64,000 nucleotides of DNA from JANJWP01 sp964482035. Its GTDB lineage: Bacteria; Patescibacteriota; Gracilibacteria; BD1-5; UBA2023. Positions 63,682-64,000 of the stretch are shown here, piece after piece. The stretch covers positions 145,634-209,633 of the forward strand of contig CAYZVC010000004.1 in assembly GCA_964482035.1 (NCBI GenBank), written 5' to 3'. Every line of letters starts with the position of its first letter. Within the stretch, counting starts at the first letter, position 1. Position numbers and translations under genes: made by a program. The notes below the pieces were generated by a model. The model was given only the letters and a program-made list of their open reading frames with translations. It was not told where the DNA came from and made no database searches.

Positions 63682-64000
63682 ATGGGCATCTGGAAAAAAG
63701 CCGGAAATCGGACGTGGAAATTCCACGCTTTCACCCTCGTCGAACTCATCGTCGTAATCACGATACTCGCGATATTGGCGACCATCGGGTTCCTGGCGCT
63801 TTCGGGGTATTCGCAGGACGCGAAGGATTCCGCCATCAAGGCGAACGTGAGGTCGCTGCAGACGGCGATTTCTTCGGAAGCGGCGATCACGAACAATTCG
63901 CCCCGGCACTACGTGGTGCACGATACGGACTACGCGCTCTCGGGCGCCTTCGTCTACGTCGACGGGAACCAGACCGCGCTCACTGGATGAGACTGGAACG
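63682..64000 (+). CDS. Type IV pilin-like protein (partial at window end)
   Basis: At least 106 residues; it runs off the window. A prepilin N-terminus is clear: a short basic leader, then FTLVELIVVITILAILATIGF with the conserved Glu at position 5 of the mature helix. A strand-forming region follows. Gly-UGA at 63988 (ALTG-G-DW) near the end of the window shows that the frame continues. Major or minor pilin cannot be decided. ATG at 63682 was preferred to an upstream TTG. Confidence 0.88.

Noticed and set aside
17489..64000. Split genes as pseudogenes or frameshifts
   Set aside because: Every break is a UGA in the correct frame with conserved sequence on both sides; no UAA, UAG or indel was needed to join the pieces.
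17489..64000. UGA as tryptophan (code 4)
   Set aside because: UGA positions fall on conserved glycines (SufB, GGDEF, ADP-ribosylglycohydrolase) and TGG serves for Trp in the same proteins.

Overview
Organism. The window is GC-rich by eye (not computed) and dense with genes. From about 17.5 kb onward at least 20 genes can only be read end to end if UGA is a sense codon, and the positions concerned are glycine in well-known families: SufB (LA-G-VGAQY), the GGDEF protein (AKT-G-GRNRV), ADP-ribosylglycohydrolase (MLL-G-VALGDSLG), the CDF transporter (KVEGL-G-ALFEG) and the DPCK domain of CoaE type (L-G-IACTYVDYDS). TGG is also used for Trp, so this is genetic code 25 (UGA = Gly), known from Candidatus Gracilibacteria and Absconditabacteria (BD1-5/SR1) of the Candidate Phyla Radiation. 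I count 40 in-frame UGA codons between 17.5 and 64 kb and one more in speD at 12.35 kb.

Layout. 0-17.4 kb is an accessory block with three parts: (i) a minus-strand TerY-P-like triad (VWA protein, Ser/Thr kinase with zinc ribbon, PP2C phosphatase) plus a nicotinamidase-like enzyme; (ii) a minus-strand polyamine/membrane operon (speD, an N-terminal membrane protein, DUF4178, a large lipoprotein, a DUF350 membrane protein, a membrane-fused spermidine synthase); (iii) a plus-strand operon (substrate-binding/VWA lipoprotein, XpaC-like, second binding-protein-like, TelA). Its genes have strong Shine-Dalgarno sites and six end in UGA, unlike the code-25 genes around them. 17.5-21 kb: a CoaD-CoaE-HD triple fusion and small membrane or acidic proteins. 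21-25.5 kb: a type III restriction-modification pair and a complex inverted-repeat region. 25.6-26.2 kb: a toxin-antitoxin pair. 26.2-29.5 kb: NAD salvage (pncA, pncB-like) with an ADP-ribosylglycohydrolase. 30-39 kb: an AAA ATPase with a repeat protein, a DsbA-like lipoprotein, superoxide dismutase, a cold-shock protein and a UGA-rich HEESH zincin-like protein. 39.4-42.2 kb: RNase J and a second gene that carries only its C-terminal domain. 42.3-44.9 kb: a HELGH metallopeptidase and four tandem VirB2/TrbC-like small membrane proteins. 45-48.8 kb: holin-like, SecG, an OppA-like binding protein and a His-tailed membrane protein. 49-55.5 kb: a suf operon (C, B, D, S, an EamA transporter, U-like) with an IscR-type palindrome at its promoter. 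55.6-64 kb: a CDF transporter, exonuclease III, secreted proteins, a GGDEF protein, GatA and the start of a type IV pilin-like gene.

How the parts fit. A 13-bp palindrome (TGTA-N5-TACA type) occurs twice upstream of the TerY-P operon and twice upstream of pncA, and nowhere else I noticed. This suggests that one regulator couples NAD salvage to the kinase/phosphatase/VWA stress module, which itself encodes a nicotinamidase-like protein. The suf region also holds dense, pseudoknot-capable intergenic elements: a 240-nt one after the sufU-like gene, and a related pair at 52.7 and 56.5 kb whose stems show compensatory changes. No tRNA, rRNA or CRISPR array was recognised.
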